A stretch of 64,000 nucleotides of DNA, taken from NCBI GenBank assembly GCA_030427885.1, contig JAUICM010000010.1, forward strand, positions 1 through 64,000, read 5' to 3'. Shown one piece after another: positions 18,904 through 28,828 of this stretch; positions within the stretch are counted from its first letter, which is position 1, and each line of letters opens with the position of its first letter. This DNA is from Rhodothermia bacterium. Its GTDB lineage: Bacteria > Bacteroidota > Rhodothermia > Balneolales > Balneolaceae. A program made the position numbers and the translations under genes. The notes beneath the pieces are model-generated. The model was not told where the DNA came from. It saw only the letters and a list, made by a program, of their open reading frames with translations, and made no database searches.

Positions 18904-19809
18904 TTATTCCGCTATCATTTGTAAGCGTTTTAACTCCGTTAAGATCAACTCGGTGATCTCACTTTTCAACTGAAATTCATAGCGGATATCAAGTACATAG
19001 GCTTTTACTTTCAGTTCTATCACAAAATTCTTTTCAAATACTTTGTTATCTGTAACTATAACCACAGGCTTTTTTAAATATACATATCTGGATGAAACTG
19101 CAGCTTTGTACGCTATTTCTTTCACCCTGTCTACATCCGTGGAAGCCGGAAGAAAAATAGAGGTAACTACCTGACAATCCAGTTCGCCAGAGTTCGAATT
19201 AGAAACGGCATTACTTACGATATCCGCATTCGGGATCGTCACCAGTGAGTCATCCGGGGTCACAATCCGGGTAGAACGTAAACCGATCTCTACAACTTCA
19301 CCATAGTGATCATCAACATCAATTTTATCCCCTACCTGAAATGGCCGGTCCAGAATGATGATGAACCCACCGAATATATTTTTAAGAATATCCTGTGCAG
19401 CAAAACCAACGGCAATCCCAATAGAAGCTCCAACGGTTAATACGGTTTCTATGGGAGGATCGATGATACCGGCTATTACAATAAAGATAGCCAGCGACCA
19501 GAGTATCACATTCAGAAAAGGCACCATCCTCTTCAGAAGTAACCTGTAGGACGATTGTTTTTCGGCGAAAGCACCAAGCAGGAATACTAAAACCCTGTTG
19601 AGAAAATAAGTAAAGACCAATACGATGATAATAGAAATGATCTTCGATACCGAGAAGAACTCTTTAAACGGAACAATGTTCTCCCCCATACCGACTGCTG
19701 TACTGGTATCAGCAGGGGCCGTAGATAATGAATCCTGCCCGAATAACAGTGCGTCGGGAATCATCACAAATCCCAAGAAAACAATAAATATGAATAATGC
19801 TTTTTTCAT
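18904..19809 (-). CDS. MscS-family small-conductance mechanosensitive channel
   Basis: This 301-residue protein has a signal-like N-terminus (1-25), a periplasmic linker, and membrane segments at about 53-79, 97-115 and the pore helix 122-150 (VGASIGIAVGFAAQDILKNI, then FGGFIIILDRPFQVGDKI). The cytoplasmic beta-domain follows with TIPNADIVSNAVSN, as in MscS. The conserved Gly/Ala-rich pore pattern suggests a functional channel that releases solutes under membrane tension. It begins 7 bases after the stop of the large coiled-coil ATPase gene, so the two form a transcription unit. The link to the ATPase is unusual for a plain osmotic safety valve. Confidence 0.92.
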   Translation of the reverse strand: MKKALFIFIVFLGFVMIPDALLFGQDSLSTAPADTSTAVGMGENIVPFKEFFSVSKIISIIIVLVFTYFLNRVLVFLLGAFAEKQSSYRLLLKRMVPFLNVILWSLAIFIVIAGIIDPPIETVLTVGASIGIAVGFAAQDILKNIFGGFIIILDRPFQVGDKIDVDDHYGEVVEIGLRSTRIVTPDDSLVTIPNADIVSNAVSNSNSGELDCQVVTSIFLPASTDVDRVKEIAYKAAVSSRYVYLKKPVVIVTDNKVFEKNFVIELKVKAYVLDIRYEFQLKSEITELILTELKRLQMIAE

Positions 19810-19816
19810 AGCTGTA

Positions 19817-22756
19817 TTAGTGCAGGATGTTCTTTGTTTTCAATAATCGAACGACCTGACGATAGATGAGATCATTCAGGGTATGGTATTTACCCATTGG
19901 CACCAATAGTCCGCGCGCTTTCAATCTCAGTATCACCATAGCAGATTCTTCTACCGAAATATTTAAAACCTGAGCGAGCTCTTCGGAAGTAAGTGCATCA
20001 TGCAGAATGAATGCTGAAAGAGCAAATGTGGATACTGAGTCAAGACCATCCAGGTATTCCGTTTCTCCAAAATCAAATGGCTGGATACTGAAATAGTTGT
20101 CATCAAATTCACCGATGGAACGGATCCAGAATATCATTGCCACAGTTGCATTACCTTCGGCCATCCTCGATAGTTTCTCAAAATAATGTTCCCTCAAATA
20201 AGCCTGGGCTGCTTCATCATTATCCAGAAGCTTACGGTACGACCTGCTCTTCAGGGTACTGTTATCAGCCTGAAACCAAAGCTGATATCCACTTGCCTTC
20301 TGCCTCTTCATGATCAGGTTCTCAATATCCTTTTCATTGAGATCATCTGTAAGTATGGAATGTGAAAAATACTCGCTGACCTTGAACACAACATTCAGGA
20401 AATTCCACGCATAACGGCTGCATGATACAACCCAGAAGATCTCATTTCTAGTCTCAGAGATGATATTGATAAGAGATTTGATTGCTTCATACCCATGAAT
20501 ATTGCGCAGATAACAGTTCTGGATATTCTCAATCGAAATAGCACTTCCCTTTTTATGCTTCTTAAGCGCCTCCACTAACTCATCACTGGTACTCATTTTT
20601 TTGAATCCCAGTTTCTCACTCAGGCTCTCAATAAGATCTTCTTTCTTTTGGCGGGTATGTGTAAAAGAGATCGATTCTCCTGGAGTTTCCTTAAATATCT
20701 CATCGTGCAAGAAACGGACCAGTGTACTTTTACCACTTCCCTTTTCTCCAAGTATTGCCAGCGCTGAAGGAAAGCTGTTTTCCCATAATTCAAATGCTTT
20801 ACGACATGTTTCAAAATTTGCTGAGTCTTTTATAAAAAAAGCAGGTTCTATATCCCGATGAAAATCAAACAGGCGCCGGTATATGAAAGGAAGCTTCTCG
20901 AACTGCTGATCTGTGTCATACAGAAAGGTAGCCAGATTCGTCTTTCTGGTAGCAATGGATACTGTTTTCTGGAGCCCGAGAAACTTCTGAACCTGTTCCA
21001 GATAGTGTTTATACTTTCGAATGGTGAACCGATAAAACAGATCAAAACGGTCGATGAATTTAGCCCAGAATACGGTCCCTTTGGTTTTCCAGTCTCCGGC
21101 CGATTCCTTTACTTTCAACTGGGTGCTAACCCATCGCATCTCACTATGATCCTGCTTTATCAGGATCTCCGTTACTTTAGATAAAAACTCATTGGTTTGA
21201 TCGAATACCTTACTTTTCAGTTCATTTCGCCTTGTACCAAGTAGCTCCTGAACCTCGTCTATTTTCATCAAAGTACGTTTTAGCCCTTCCAAAGCAACCT
21301 TCTCGGGGGCTTCCTCTTCGGAATCTGTGGCTTCATCCACTATATCCAGGTTCGTCTCTATGATCTGAAGGATCTCATTATACTGCTCACCCAATTCCAA
21401 CAGCATTGCTTCCGGTTCTACCTTTTCAGGAATCAATTCCGCGACCATATATTCGGTAGTCATGCGTTTGATCAGATTCACCCAATCTACTTCTTTTATA
21501 TCGAAATCGGGTTTCTCACTCTCCAGATCCAGATCCTCTATGAGCTTCACCTTCTCCTTCCTGATCACTGAAAAAGAACCCAGCTGCTCAGTATACTGTT
21601 CGAATAATGAACTCAGATAATTTTCTTCGAGCCCCTGTGAAATAGCCTGATCAATTTCCTCCGTAATGCATACCCGAGTGTGTACCTGAATATCATCACA
21701 GAAATTCTCCAATTCACTAAAGTTTTTTAAATCCTTTTCCTCCAGTGTTTTAATTGACTTCTCGATATTACTTCTAAGATCCAGGTGATGCGAATACACC
21801 TTCTCTTCCAGAAACATATCTATCTGGCTTATCACTTTGGAACCGGATTCCTGCATCTCTTCTTTAAGATCCATCAACTCCAGGGAAATGAAGGTACGTT
21901 CCTTCAGGGCCTTGATCAGTTCAGCCCATTCATCAGCCAGTTTCTGAAGCCCTTCATTAAACTTTATTTTTAAGGCTTCAACCTTCCCATTGTTATAGCG
22001 ATCAGCTTTGTGGCCATAAGTGCCAACCACTTCGAGAGCCCTTTGAACTAAACTCTCCAGATCCTGATGAGACTGGATCAAGCCTTCTATTTGTTCTTTA
22101 TAGTTCTTTTCGGAGTGTTCATTCCAACGTTCAACCAGTTTTGCGAATTCTGGTAATTCTTCCTCTGTTCCATTTGAAATAGATCTAAGTGACCAGTCCT
22201 GTACTTCATGGAACACCCGGGCAATAAACCTGTATTCCTCCCGATGCCAGCTTGTGATCCTTGGTCTCATTTCCAGCATCAATTGCTTTACCAAACTCCT
22301 GAACGGAACTTCCCTGGAAGCAACCTTGAATTTTTTTTCGGGTTTTTTGAAGGCTCTCAGCACTCCGTTTTGAGCAGCTATTCCTGCTTTTAACAGTCCC
22401 CTTCTGATTCTCTTAAGCAGCTTAACCAGTTGAACATCCACTGAATCCCCATCCTGAGTAGTATAGTGGATCTCTTCCTGTGCAAGACTGATCATTTCCG
22501 GTAAACCCGAAGTAGCTTCTTCAATGGCATCGATCCATACTTCCACAAACCGGGTGTGTTGTGCCTCAGAGATGGCCACAAGCTTTCGGATCTCCTCATC
22601 AGGGAATCCATCCCCGCTAGGTACTACTGAAGAAAGGAGTGTATCAATATCCTTCTGTTGGGTATCAAGGATATACCTGATCGCCTGATCAAAAACCGGA
22701 GCACTTTGCTCTTTAAAATCATTAAGCAGCTTTTCTTTGCTAAAAGCAGAATTCAT
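19817..22756 (-). CDS. Large coiled-coil P-loop ATPase of unknown function, paired with MscS
   Basis: This is a 979-residue protein without signal peptide or membrane segment. Residues 1-630 are charged and mainly helical, likely coiled coil. A P-loop NTPase domain follows with Walker A GEKGSGKST at 670-678 and a Walker B-like AISIENIQ at 739-746, where Glu replaces the usual Asp. WVVSCSRYAWNFL, about 780-800, resembles the sensor region of ORC/TniB-type AAA ATPases. The last ~75 residues (ALTSEELAQVLNIS, VILRLKARGLLVP) look like a winged helix. No specific family was recognised. Its tight coupling to the MscS gene suggests that nucleotide-driven control of the channel, or a membrane-acting conflict system, is possible; this is inference. 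Confidence 0.75.
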   Translation of the reverse strand: MNSAFSKEKLLNDFKEQSAPVFDQAIRYILDTQQKDIDTLLSSVVPSGDGFPDEEIRKLVAISEAQHTRFVEVWIDAIEEATSGLPEMISLAQEEIHYTTQDGDSVDVQLVKLLKRIRRGLLKAGIAAQNGVLRAFKKPEKKFKVASREVPFRSLVKQLMLEMRPRITSWHREEYRFIARVFHEVQDWSLRSISNGTEEELPEFAKLVERWNEHSEKNYKEQIEGLIQSHQDLESLVQRALEVVGTYGHKADRYNNGKVEALKIKFNEGLQKLADEWAELIKALKERTFISLELMDLKEEMQESGSKVISQIDMFLEEKVYSHHLDLRSNIEKSIKTLEEKDLKNFSELENFCDDIQVHTRVCITEEIDQAISQGLEENYLSSLFEQYTEQLGSFSVIRKEKVKLIEDLDLESEKPDFDIKEVDWVNLIKRMTTEYMVAELIPEKVEPEAMLLELGEQYNEILQIIETNLDIVDEATDSEEEAPEKVALEGLKRTLMKIDEVQELLGTRRNELKSKVFDQTNEFLSKVTEILIKQDHSEMRWVSTQLKVKESAGDWKTKGTVFWAKFIDRFDLFYRFTIRKYKHYLEQVQKFLGLQKTVSIATRKTNLATFLYDTDQQFEKLPFIYRRLFDFHRDIEPAFFIKDSANFETCRKAFELWENSFPSALAILGEKGSGKSTLVRFLHDEIFKETPGESISFTHTRQKKEDLIESLSEKLGFKKMSTSDELVEALKKHKKGSAISIENIQNCYLRNIHGYEAIKSLINIISETRNEIFWVVSCSRYAWNFLNVVFKVSEYFSHSILTDDLNEKDIENLIMKRQKASGYQLWFQADNSTLKSRSYRKLLDNDEAAQAYLREHYFEKLSRMAEGNATVAMIFWIRSIGEFDDNYFSIQPFDFGETEYLDGLDSVSTFALSAFILHDALTSEELAQVLNISVEESAMVILRLKARGLLVPMGKYHTLNDLIYRQVVRLLKTKNILH

Positions 22757-22952
22757 ATATGTTTAAACCACCTGGTTTTTAAAAATTATCCCCGAAATTC
22801 ATCCTGTAAATGTCTTCCGTATTATTACCCTATATTCTACAATAAAAGACGATTTTCTGAGTAATAAACCTAATTTAAAAATATTCTACTCTATTAAAAC
22901 CAGCTTTCATCACTAGGTGTAAAACATTATCTTCTAAATCATCTACAATGCT

Positions 22953-24251
22953 ATGACTTACGAATTTAAAACCCCTGGAAGAATGCCCTCTTTGTATTCT
23001 CTGATCCGGTTATGTTCCGGTATGGTTTTTTTATCCCTGTTTTTTGCAGGGACAGTCTCAGCACAAACCCATCTGGAACGTGTTTCCAAAGCTGAAAGAA
23101 GTGATGGTCTGGGTTACGTAGTCCGATATCATTTAAGTAGTCCGGTCGATTCCTTCAAAGTACTGCAACCTGCTCCCGATCTGGTTCAGATGGAGCTATT
23201 TGGTTCCGGGATTGATACAACTGGTATTCAGCTCCCAACCGAGGAAGGAAAGATCCAGGAAGTCCGGCTTTATAAACTCGAAGAAAGTTACGGGGTCGAT
23301 ATCTATCTCGATTCCGATGTTTGGGTGACATCCAAAGCCTACATCGATAAAAATGGTTCTGATATTTTGTTGGCACTCACCAAAGCCGATGAATATGATG
23401 TTAAAGTATTCACCCAACAATTTCTTGCCCGTAACTGGTATAAGGATATAAATCCAGAAGATGCACTTGAACTGGCACCTGTAGAAATCCCTGTTCCTCA
23501 ACCAGATAACTCCTACAATCAGGTTCGCGATAAATTAAAGTTTGACACCATTGTGATCGATCCTGGTCACGGTGGACATGACCCTGGTAATATCGGGTAC
23601 CGGGGCGCCAAGGAGAAAGATGTGGTTTTGGCTATATCCAAGAAGCTGGGAGGTTATATCAATGAATATCTGCCTGATGTAAAAGTGATCTATACCCGCG
23701 ATGACGATACCTTTATTGATCTGGAAGAACGCGGGCCTATTGGAAATAAACATGAAGGCGATCTCTTCGTTTCCATCCATGCAAATGCCTTCGAAAAAAC
23801 GAGTGTGCGAGGAACCGAGGTATTCTTTTTAGGGATGCACCGTAACCAAACCTCCTTCGAGATCATGAAGCATGAGAATCAGGTCTTCAACACATCCGGA
23901 CACGATTATGTAGAACTCACTGAGGAAGATCTGATGATCTATGAGTTAGCTCATGCCGGGTACATTGCAACCAGCGAACGAATTTCCACTATGATAGATC
24001 ACCAGTTCACGAATCGTGCCGGCAGAAAATCCCGCGGAGTTAAACAGGCTGGTTTTGTGGTTCTCTACGGAGCGGCTATGCCGGCAATGCTGGTCGAGGT
24101 TGGTTTTCTTACTAATCCATCTGAACAACGATTCCTTTCCAGCGATTATGGACAGTCTATCATTGCTTCTGCTCTTTTCCGTGCTATCCGTGATTACAAG
24201 GTTGAATACGAGAATACCCAGGTATTCGACGATACAGCAACAAACCGGTAA
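22953..24251 (+). CDS. N-acetylmuramoyl-L-alanine amidase (AMIN-like + Amidase_3)
   Basis: This 432-residue exported enzyme has a signal segment (MVFLSLFFAGTVSA near 24-37). It continues with a beta-rich AMIN-like domain (about 45-150) that targets such enzymes to the envelope. The Amidase_3 catalytic domain starts near 198 with TIVIDPGHGGHDPG. Zinc ligands are expected at His206, Glu in GAKEKDV and His in VSIHANA, with the catalytic Glu in LVEVGFLTN. All are present, so the enzyme should be active in cutting peptide stems from peptidoglycan at cell separation. It is followed 11 bp later by udk on the same strand. Confidence 0.92.
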   Translation: MTYEFKTPGRMPSLYSLIRLCSGMVFLSLFFAGTVSAQTHLERVSKAERSDGLGYVVRYHLSSPVDSFKVLQPAPDLVQMELFGSGIDTTGIQLPTEEGKIQEVRLYKLEESYGVDIYLDSDVWVTSKAYIDKNGSDILLALTKADEYDVKVFTQQFLARNWYKDINPEDALELAPVEIPVPQPDNSYNQVRDKLKFDTIVIDPGHGGHDPGNIGYRGAKEKDVVLAISKKLGGYINEYLPDVKVIYTRDDDTFIDLEERGPIGNKHEGDLFVSIHANAFEKTSVRGTEVFFLGMHRNQTSFEIMKHENQVFNTSGHDYVELTEEDLMIYELAHAGYIATSERISTMIDHQFTNRAGRKSRGVKQAGFVVLYGAAMPAMLVEVGFLTNPSEQRFLSSDYGQSIIASALFRAIRDYKVEYENTQVFDDTATNR

Positions 24252-24262
24252 ATCTCTCGCAT

Positions 24263-24880
24263 ATGAATCCACTTATCATTGGTATTGCGGGAGGAAGTGG
24301 TTCTGGTAAAACAACGGTCGTTAATTTTATATGCGATCATTTTGGAGACGAGAATATCGTCCGGCTGGAACACGATGCATACTACCGGGATCTGAAGCAT
24401 CTTAAATTTGAAGACCGAATCACTCAGAATTTCGACCATCCCTCCTCTCTGGAAACTGAACTACTGATCCGACATATAAAAGCTTTGTCAGATGGCTACC
24501 CGGTTGAAGTACCCATGTATGATTTCGGAAATCACATCAGAAAAGAAGAGACTAAAACAATCGTTCCTACAAAAGTGATCGTGGTGGATGGTATCCTGAT
24601 CTTCAGTGAGCCTGAGCTGCTCGAACTTATGGACGTAAAGATATTTGTGGATACTGATGACGATGTTCGGCTCATCAGACGTTTACGCAGAGATATCGTC
24701 GAAAGAGGCCGTTCGGTTGAAGGGGTGCTTCATCAGTACGAGACCTTTGTTCGGCCTATGTACTTGGAATTCGTGGATCCCAGTAAACGGTATGCTGATG
24801 TGATCATACCCCGTGGCGGAAAAAATAAGATCGCCCGTGAAATGATGATATCGCTTATTGACCGAAAACTTAAATCCTGA
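24263..24880 (+). CDS. udk: Uridine kinase
   Basis: This 205-residue cytoplasmic enzyme phosphorylates uridine and cytidine in pyrimidine salvage. The P-loop GGSGSGKT is at residues 10-17. The family segments LEHDAYYRDL, FDHPSSLETELLIRH, VPMYDFGNHIR and IVVDGILIFSEPELLELMDVKIFVDTD appear in order, with DVRLIRRLRRDIVERGRSVE after them. Length is normal for the family (about 205-215). Its stop codon directly abuts the stop of the convergent coaX gene. Confidence 0.95.
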   Translation: MNPLIIGIAGGSGSGKTTVVNFICDHFGDENIVRLEHDAYYRDLKHLKFEDRITQNFDHPSSLETELLIRHIKALSDGYPVEVPMYDFGNHIRKEETKTIVPTKVIVVDGILIFSEPELLELMDVKIFVDTDDDVRLIRRLRRDIVERGRSVEGVLHQYETFVRPMYLEFVDPSKRYADVIIPRGGKNKIAREMMISLIDRKLKS

Positions 24881-25627
24881 TCAATCTTTTTGTTCAGCTA
24901 CAAACATCGCCATCCCATCAAATACGAGGGGCTTCTTTACTGACCCGGCTTCACCCAGTAATTGATTTAAAGTAACTGCATCTCCCCCGGTTATAAATAA
25001 CTCGTACTCTACAAAGATATCCAGATAGCGTTTCAGAATCGATTTAACACCATCTGTAAAAAAAACCACTTGTCCCCATTGCAATGACTCTTTTGTGCTT
25101 TTCCCCGGGAACACATCAGGTATCTCCACAGGAACTTCAGGCAAGGCCGGTGCATGTTCCTTAAATATCTTCATCACCGAACCCAATCCCGGCACGATCA
25201 CTCCCCCTTTGTAAACCCGGTTCTTATCCATAAAATCGATTGTGCAAGCCGTTCCGGCATCTATCACCAGCACTGCCCCTTCTGAATACTGCTTTGCTCC
25301 CAGGCATGCCAGAAACCGGTCTATTCCCAGAGTTTCAGGGGTTTCATAATCCAGCCGGTCTGCCCTGATCTGAGATACTTTCAATTCCTGCACCAAATGT
25401 GTTTCGATCTCTTTGTAAAGTGCATCTTTAAGATTCTCTCTCACACTGGATACAATGATCCTCTTCAGTGGATATGCATGGTTGTTTATCAGATATGCAG
25501 CTGAGTTAACAGTATGATGCGTGGCTACCGACCATTTTCCTTTGCTCAGGTATCCGGTTTTAATTGATGAATTACCCACATCAACAAAAAGTGTGGATTC
25601 GGTATATAGTGAATCGATATTGCTCAT
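24881..25627 (-). CDS. coaX: Type III pantothenate kinase
   Basis: This ~248-residue enzyme catalyses the first step of coenzyme A synthesis from pantothenate. The ASKHA-fold phosphate motifs are visible: TLFVDVGNSSIKTG near the N-terminus, ETLGIDRFLACLGA, VLVIDAGTACTIDFMD and YKGGVIVPGLGSVMKIFKEH. The C-terminal VEYELFITGGDA is also typical. The ATG at 25627 is preferred; another in-frame ATG at 25642 would add five residues, and neither has a clear ribosome site. It is divergent from the SDR gene with only about 50 bp between. Confidence 0.92.
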   Translation of the reverse strand: MSNIDSLYTESTLFVDVGNSSIKTGYLSKGKWSVATHHTVNSAAYLINNHAYPLKRIIVSSVRENLKDALYKEIETHLVQELKVSQIRADRLDYETPETLGIDRFLACLGAKQYSEGAVLVIDAGTACTIDFMDKNRVYKGGVIVPGLGSVMKIFKEHAPALPEVPVEIPDVFPGKSTKESLQWGQVVFFTDGVKSILKRYLDIFVEYELFITGGDAVTLNQLLGEAGSVKKPLVFDGMAMFVAEQKD

Positions 25628-25679
25628 CTTTTTGTAGTACATTTAGAACGAGAAAAGAATACGAAATCCAAGAATCAGT

Positions 25680-26399
25680 ATGAACCTTCAATCAAAAATT
25701 GCCATAGTAACCGGAGCCAGCAGCGGCATAGGTGCAGAATTCAGTAAAATTTTAGTCGAAAACGGGGCTACTGTATACGGTATTGCCCGAAGCATTGATA
25801 AACTCAAATCTATTAAAGACTCTTTGGGTGATTCATTTATTCCGGTAAAAATGGACATCACAAAAGCCCGTGATCTGGAAAAATGGGTAGACAAAACCTT
25901 CGATGAGAGTAACCAACCTGATATCCTGGTTAACAACGCTGGGCTGGGTTATTTTGCCGATGTAGATGAATTATCTCTGGATCAGTGGCAAAACATGCTC
26001 AATGTAAACCTGAGCGGCATATTCTATCTCACAAGATTGATCGTCCCACTGATGAAAGAAAACGAAAATATCTGCCATATTGTGAATATTGCATCCATTG
26101 CCGGGATGTTGGGGAACCCGCAAATGTCGGCATATAACGCTACCAAGTTCGGCGTTCGGGGAATGAGTGAAGCGTTGTTTAAAGAACTCCGTTATGACGG
26201 CATCAAAGTAACCTGCTTTCTTCCGGGTTCCATCTCAACCAATTTCTTCAATTCGGTAGATGCAATTGACCTCCACCCAAATATGATGCAGGCTGTTGAT
26301 ATCGCTAAAACACTGAAATATGTTCTGGAAACACCAGATAATTTCCTCATCAATGAGATAGTGATGCGACCACTGAATCCAAAACCTCCAAAGGATTAA
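25680..26399 (+). CDS. Short-chain dehydrogenase/reductase
   Basis: This 239-residue NAD(P)-dependent oxidoreductase of the classical SDR type has a nucleotide-binding motif TGASSGIG (about 11-18), NNAG, the catalytic Ser in NIASIAGM and YNATK. It lacks specificity-defining features, so the substrate cannot be stated; similar proteins are often labelled 3-ketoacyl-ACP reductase-like. The next gene (DUF4296) starts six bases after its stop, so they are co-transcribed. Confidence 0.9.
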   Translation: MNLQSKIAIVTGASSGIGAEFSKILVENGATVYGIARSIDKLKSIKDSLGDSFIPVKMDITKARDLEKWVDKTFDESNQPDILVNNAGLGYFADVDELSLDQWQNMLNVNLSGIFYLTRLIVPLMKENENICHIVNIASIAGMLGNPQMSAYNATKFGVRGMSEALFKELRYDGIKVTCFLPGSISTNFFNSVDAIDLHPNMMQAVDIAKTLKYVLETPDNFLINEIVMRPLNPKPPKD

Positions 26400-26405
26400 A
26401 CACTG

Positions 26406-26765
26406 ATGTCCCGTGTTCTTTTGATTTTTGGGATCCTGCTCCTTGGCTCTTATACATTATCGTGTGAAGAGGACCCTTTCCCAAAACCTGATGATCTTAT
26501 TCCCGAAGATACATATATCAAATTGATGGTGGATGTTCAGCTATTTGATGCCTTGGTGTATACCAGTGATTCTCTTGCCAATACAGACTCATTGAGACAT
26601 GCCTTGTTTGAGCAGTACAGTACGAATGAAGAAACCTTCCTGCGATCTCATTATTACTATCAGAGTAACATCAGGGAGCATAATACCAGATTAGACTCAG
26701 CTTTGAATGCACTTGCTGAGGAACAAAAAAAACTATATCAGGCCCCCGATTCCAATAACAAATAG
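26406..26765 (+). CDS. DUF4296-type lipoprotein
   Basis: This 119-residue protein has a lipoprotein signal (MSRVLLIFGILLLGSYTLSC, lipid Cys at 20). The mature part, with LIPEDTYIKLMVDVQLFDA and later EQYSTNEETFLRSHYYYQ, matches the DUF4296 family of Bacteroidota, a helical domain of unknown role. The usual length is about 110-130 residues. Its 3' end overlaps the end of the convergent recQ-like gene by 28 bp. Confidence 0.8.
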   Translation: MSRVLLIFGILLLGSYTLSCEEDPFPKPDDLIPEDTYIKLMVDVQLFDALVYTSDSLANTDSLRHALFEQYSTNEETFLRSHYYYQSNIREHNTRLDSALNALAEEQKKLYQAPDSNNK

Positions 26766-28675
26766 TGGCCTTGCTTTTTCTGGTCAGGTTCTATCATCTT
26801 CTCATTGATCAGATACTGAATCACTTTTATCACTTTCGCTTTACTCCACCCGGTCTGCCGCCTTAACTCAGTCTGACTGGTCCCTTCTTCTATCAGTTTA
26901 TTGAATCCGACCCTTATTTCATCTGTGGTTATTTCCGGCTCTTCCTTTTCCATCTTCAGGCAGTTGTCACAATGTCCGCATGATTTTGCTTCTGTATCTC
27001 CAAAATAGTTCCTCAGGTAGACTTCCCTGCATTCTTTCGTATTCGCGTATCCATTCATCTGATCAATTTTTCGGATCAGATTTTCACGATAATCCTCAAT
27101 ATCGTTTCCGTTTAAGGGAATATTCTTTGAACGGGCATCCAGCAACTTCACAAGACTTCTTTCCGGATATACAGTAAAAACCAGAACCTGATCATTTTGC
27201 ATCAACACATTCAAGCCCTTCACTAAAGCATTTCTCGATATCTCCAGTTTTGATAACACAAACTCCAGCTCCATATCCACCATATCAGCATAGGCAAAAT
27301 GACCGAAGATGCGCTCTAAGCGGTCTACAAATTCTGCTTTCTCAGGATTCTGACATCGTTCCCGGAACTTGGTCATCATTTCGGGACTCAACGTAAACTG
27401 CAGGCTCAGCATGGGAGCCACATCCTGCTTCAGTGCGATCACCCCAAACTGCTCCATTAATCGAATAGCCGAGCTGCATATCTTGAGCGCCAAAGAACAT
27501 CGTTTTTGAACCTGGCTCAACTCAAACCCCGCCAGTTCTTCCATTTCCGAACCTATTGCCTGATTCAGTGCATCACAGAGAGCCGTATATACTCTCTGAA
27601 GTTCGTCTCTGGTTGGGTAGTTTTCCTGTAATCTTTTTCTCGCTTTTATATAATCCGACCCGCGATAAAACAGGATCGGAAATCCCTCTTCTCCATCCCT
27701 TCCTGCCCGACCCGCTTCCTGGTAATAGGCTTCCAGTGAGTACGGCATTTCTTCATGGATCACATAACGACAATTTGATTTGTCGATCCCCATGCCAAAT
27801 GCATTAGTGGCCACCACTAAAGGTGTTTCCCCGCTGATCCAGCGAGTCTGGATCTCTTTTCTTAGTTCAGATTCAATACCAGCGTGATAAGCTTCCGTTT
27901 TAATTCCCTTCTTACTAAGGCGATCGGCCCAGGTCTCACAATTCCTGCGTGTCCCTCCATAAATGAGTCCGTCCCCCTGTTTCGAAGCCCGTTTTACAGA
28001 TTCCAGTATTTTCTGTGATTTGTTCTCCGTGTGAATAACCCACCATGTCAGGTTTGGGCGGCTGAATCCACGCGTTATAACATTCGGCTCTTTGAACTGT
28101 AGTGTCTTCAGAATATCATTCTTCACCTCAGGTGTAGCAGTCGCTGTAAGTGCCAGCCATCGTGTTCGGTCAGCAATCGGTTCCAGAGATTCCCTGATCT
28201 CCCGATAAGAGGGCCTGAAATCATGTCCCCACTCAGAAATACAATGAGCTTCATCAATGGCCACCAGAGCAATATTCAGGTTCTCAAGTTCCGCCTGGAA
28301 TAATGAGGTCTTTAAGCGCTCCGGAGCACAATACAACAGTTTGTACATTCCATTCCTGGCATTCACCAGGCGCTGTTCTACCTCGTAATTCGGAATCGTA
28401 CTATTAATGAAAGTTGCCGAAATCCCTTTCGATTTCAGCTGCTGCACCTGATCCTGCATAAGTGCTACAAGAGGTGATATCACCAGGGTGATTCCTTCAA
28501 AAACAGTAGCCGGAACCTGATAACACAGGGATTTACCTCCTCCAGTCGGAAATAAAACAAGCGTGTCTTTTCCCTCAAAAACAGACTGAACCACTTCATC
28601 CTGTCCGGGTCGGAAAGAATCGTACCCCCAGTATCGGGACAGGTTATCTGTTGCTTGTTGAAAGAGTTGCTGCAA
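26738..28675 (-). CDS. recQ: RecQ-family ATP-dependent DNA helicase
   Basis: This 645-residue superfamily 2 helicase shows the expected motifs: FRPGQDEVV (motif 0), LFPTGGGKSLCYQVPA (Walker A), IDEAHCISEWGHDFRPSYRE (DEAH box and RecQ loop), ALTATAT, GLIYGGTRRNCE, VATNAFGMGIDKS and YYQEAGRAGRDG. The RQC zinc site is seen as CREVYLRNYFGD followed by CGHCDNC. The C-terminus (TSQTELRRQTGWSKAKVIKVIQYL) is a small winged-helix-like region and there is no HRDC domain, as in many shorter RecQ paralogues. It unwinds DNA in recombination and repair. Because paralogues are common, orthology to E. coli recQ is not certain. Confidence 0.92.
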   Translation of the reverse strand: MQQLFQQATDNLSRYWGYDSFRPGQDEVVQSVFEGKDTLVLFPTGGGKSLCYQVPATVFEGITLVISPLVALMQDQVQQLKSKGISATFINSTIPNYEVEQRLVNARNGMYKLLYCAPERLKTSLFQAELENLNIALVAIDEAHCISEWGHDFRPSYREIRESLEPIADRTRWLALTATATPEVKNDILKTLQFKEPNVITRGFSRPNLTWWVIHTENKSQKILESVKRASKQGDGLIYGGTRRNCETWADRLSKKGIKTEAYHAGIESELRKEIQTRWISGETPLVVATNAFGMGIDKSNCRYVIHEEMPYSLEAYYQEAGRAGRDGEEGFPILFYRGSDYIKARKRLQENYPTRDELQRVYTALCDALNQAIGSEMEELAGFELSQVQKRCSLALKICSSAIRLMEQFGVIALKQDVAPMLSLQFTLSPEMMTKFRERCQNPEKAEFVDRLERIFGHFAYADMVDMELEFVLSKLEISRNALVKGLNVLMQNDQVLVFTVYPERSLVKLLDARSKNIPLNGNDIEDYRENLIRKIDQMNGYANTKECREVYLRNYFGDTEAKSCGHCDNCLKMEKEEPEITTDEIRVGFNKLIEEGTSQTELRRQTGWSKAKVIKVIQYLINEKMIEPDQKKQGHYLLLESGA

Positions 28676-28828
28676 GATCTTCTGTTTTTTGAAGGAAGGT
28701 ATCGAAACCCTGAGACCTCACAAAGAGAAAACCGCCATTCTTAAACTTTCACCAGATAGAACTCACTTTAGAACTGTAGTATTTCAGTGAATGACGACTG
28801 ATCGATGACGAACGTCATTCTTGATTCA
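28676..28828. other. Short intergenic region with small palindrome
   Basis: This 153-bp spacer between two minus-strand genes contains the palindromic segment ATGACGAACGTCAT near 28804-28817 and a nearby related AATGACG. No gene or U-tailed terminator is seen. Confidence 0.4.

Noticed and set aside
19817-22756. SMC/MukB-type assignment for the coiled-coil ATPase
   Set aside because: The P-loop is in the C-terminal third, there is no split ATPase head and no ABC signature motif was seen.
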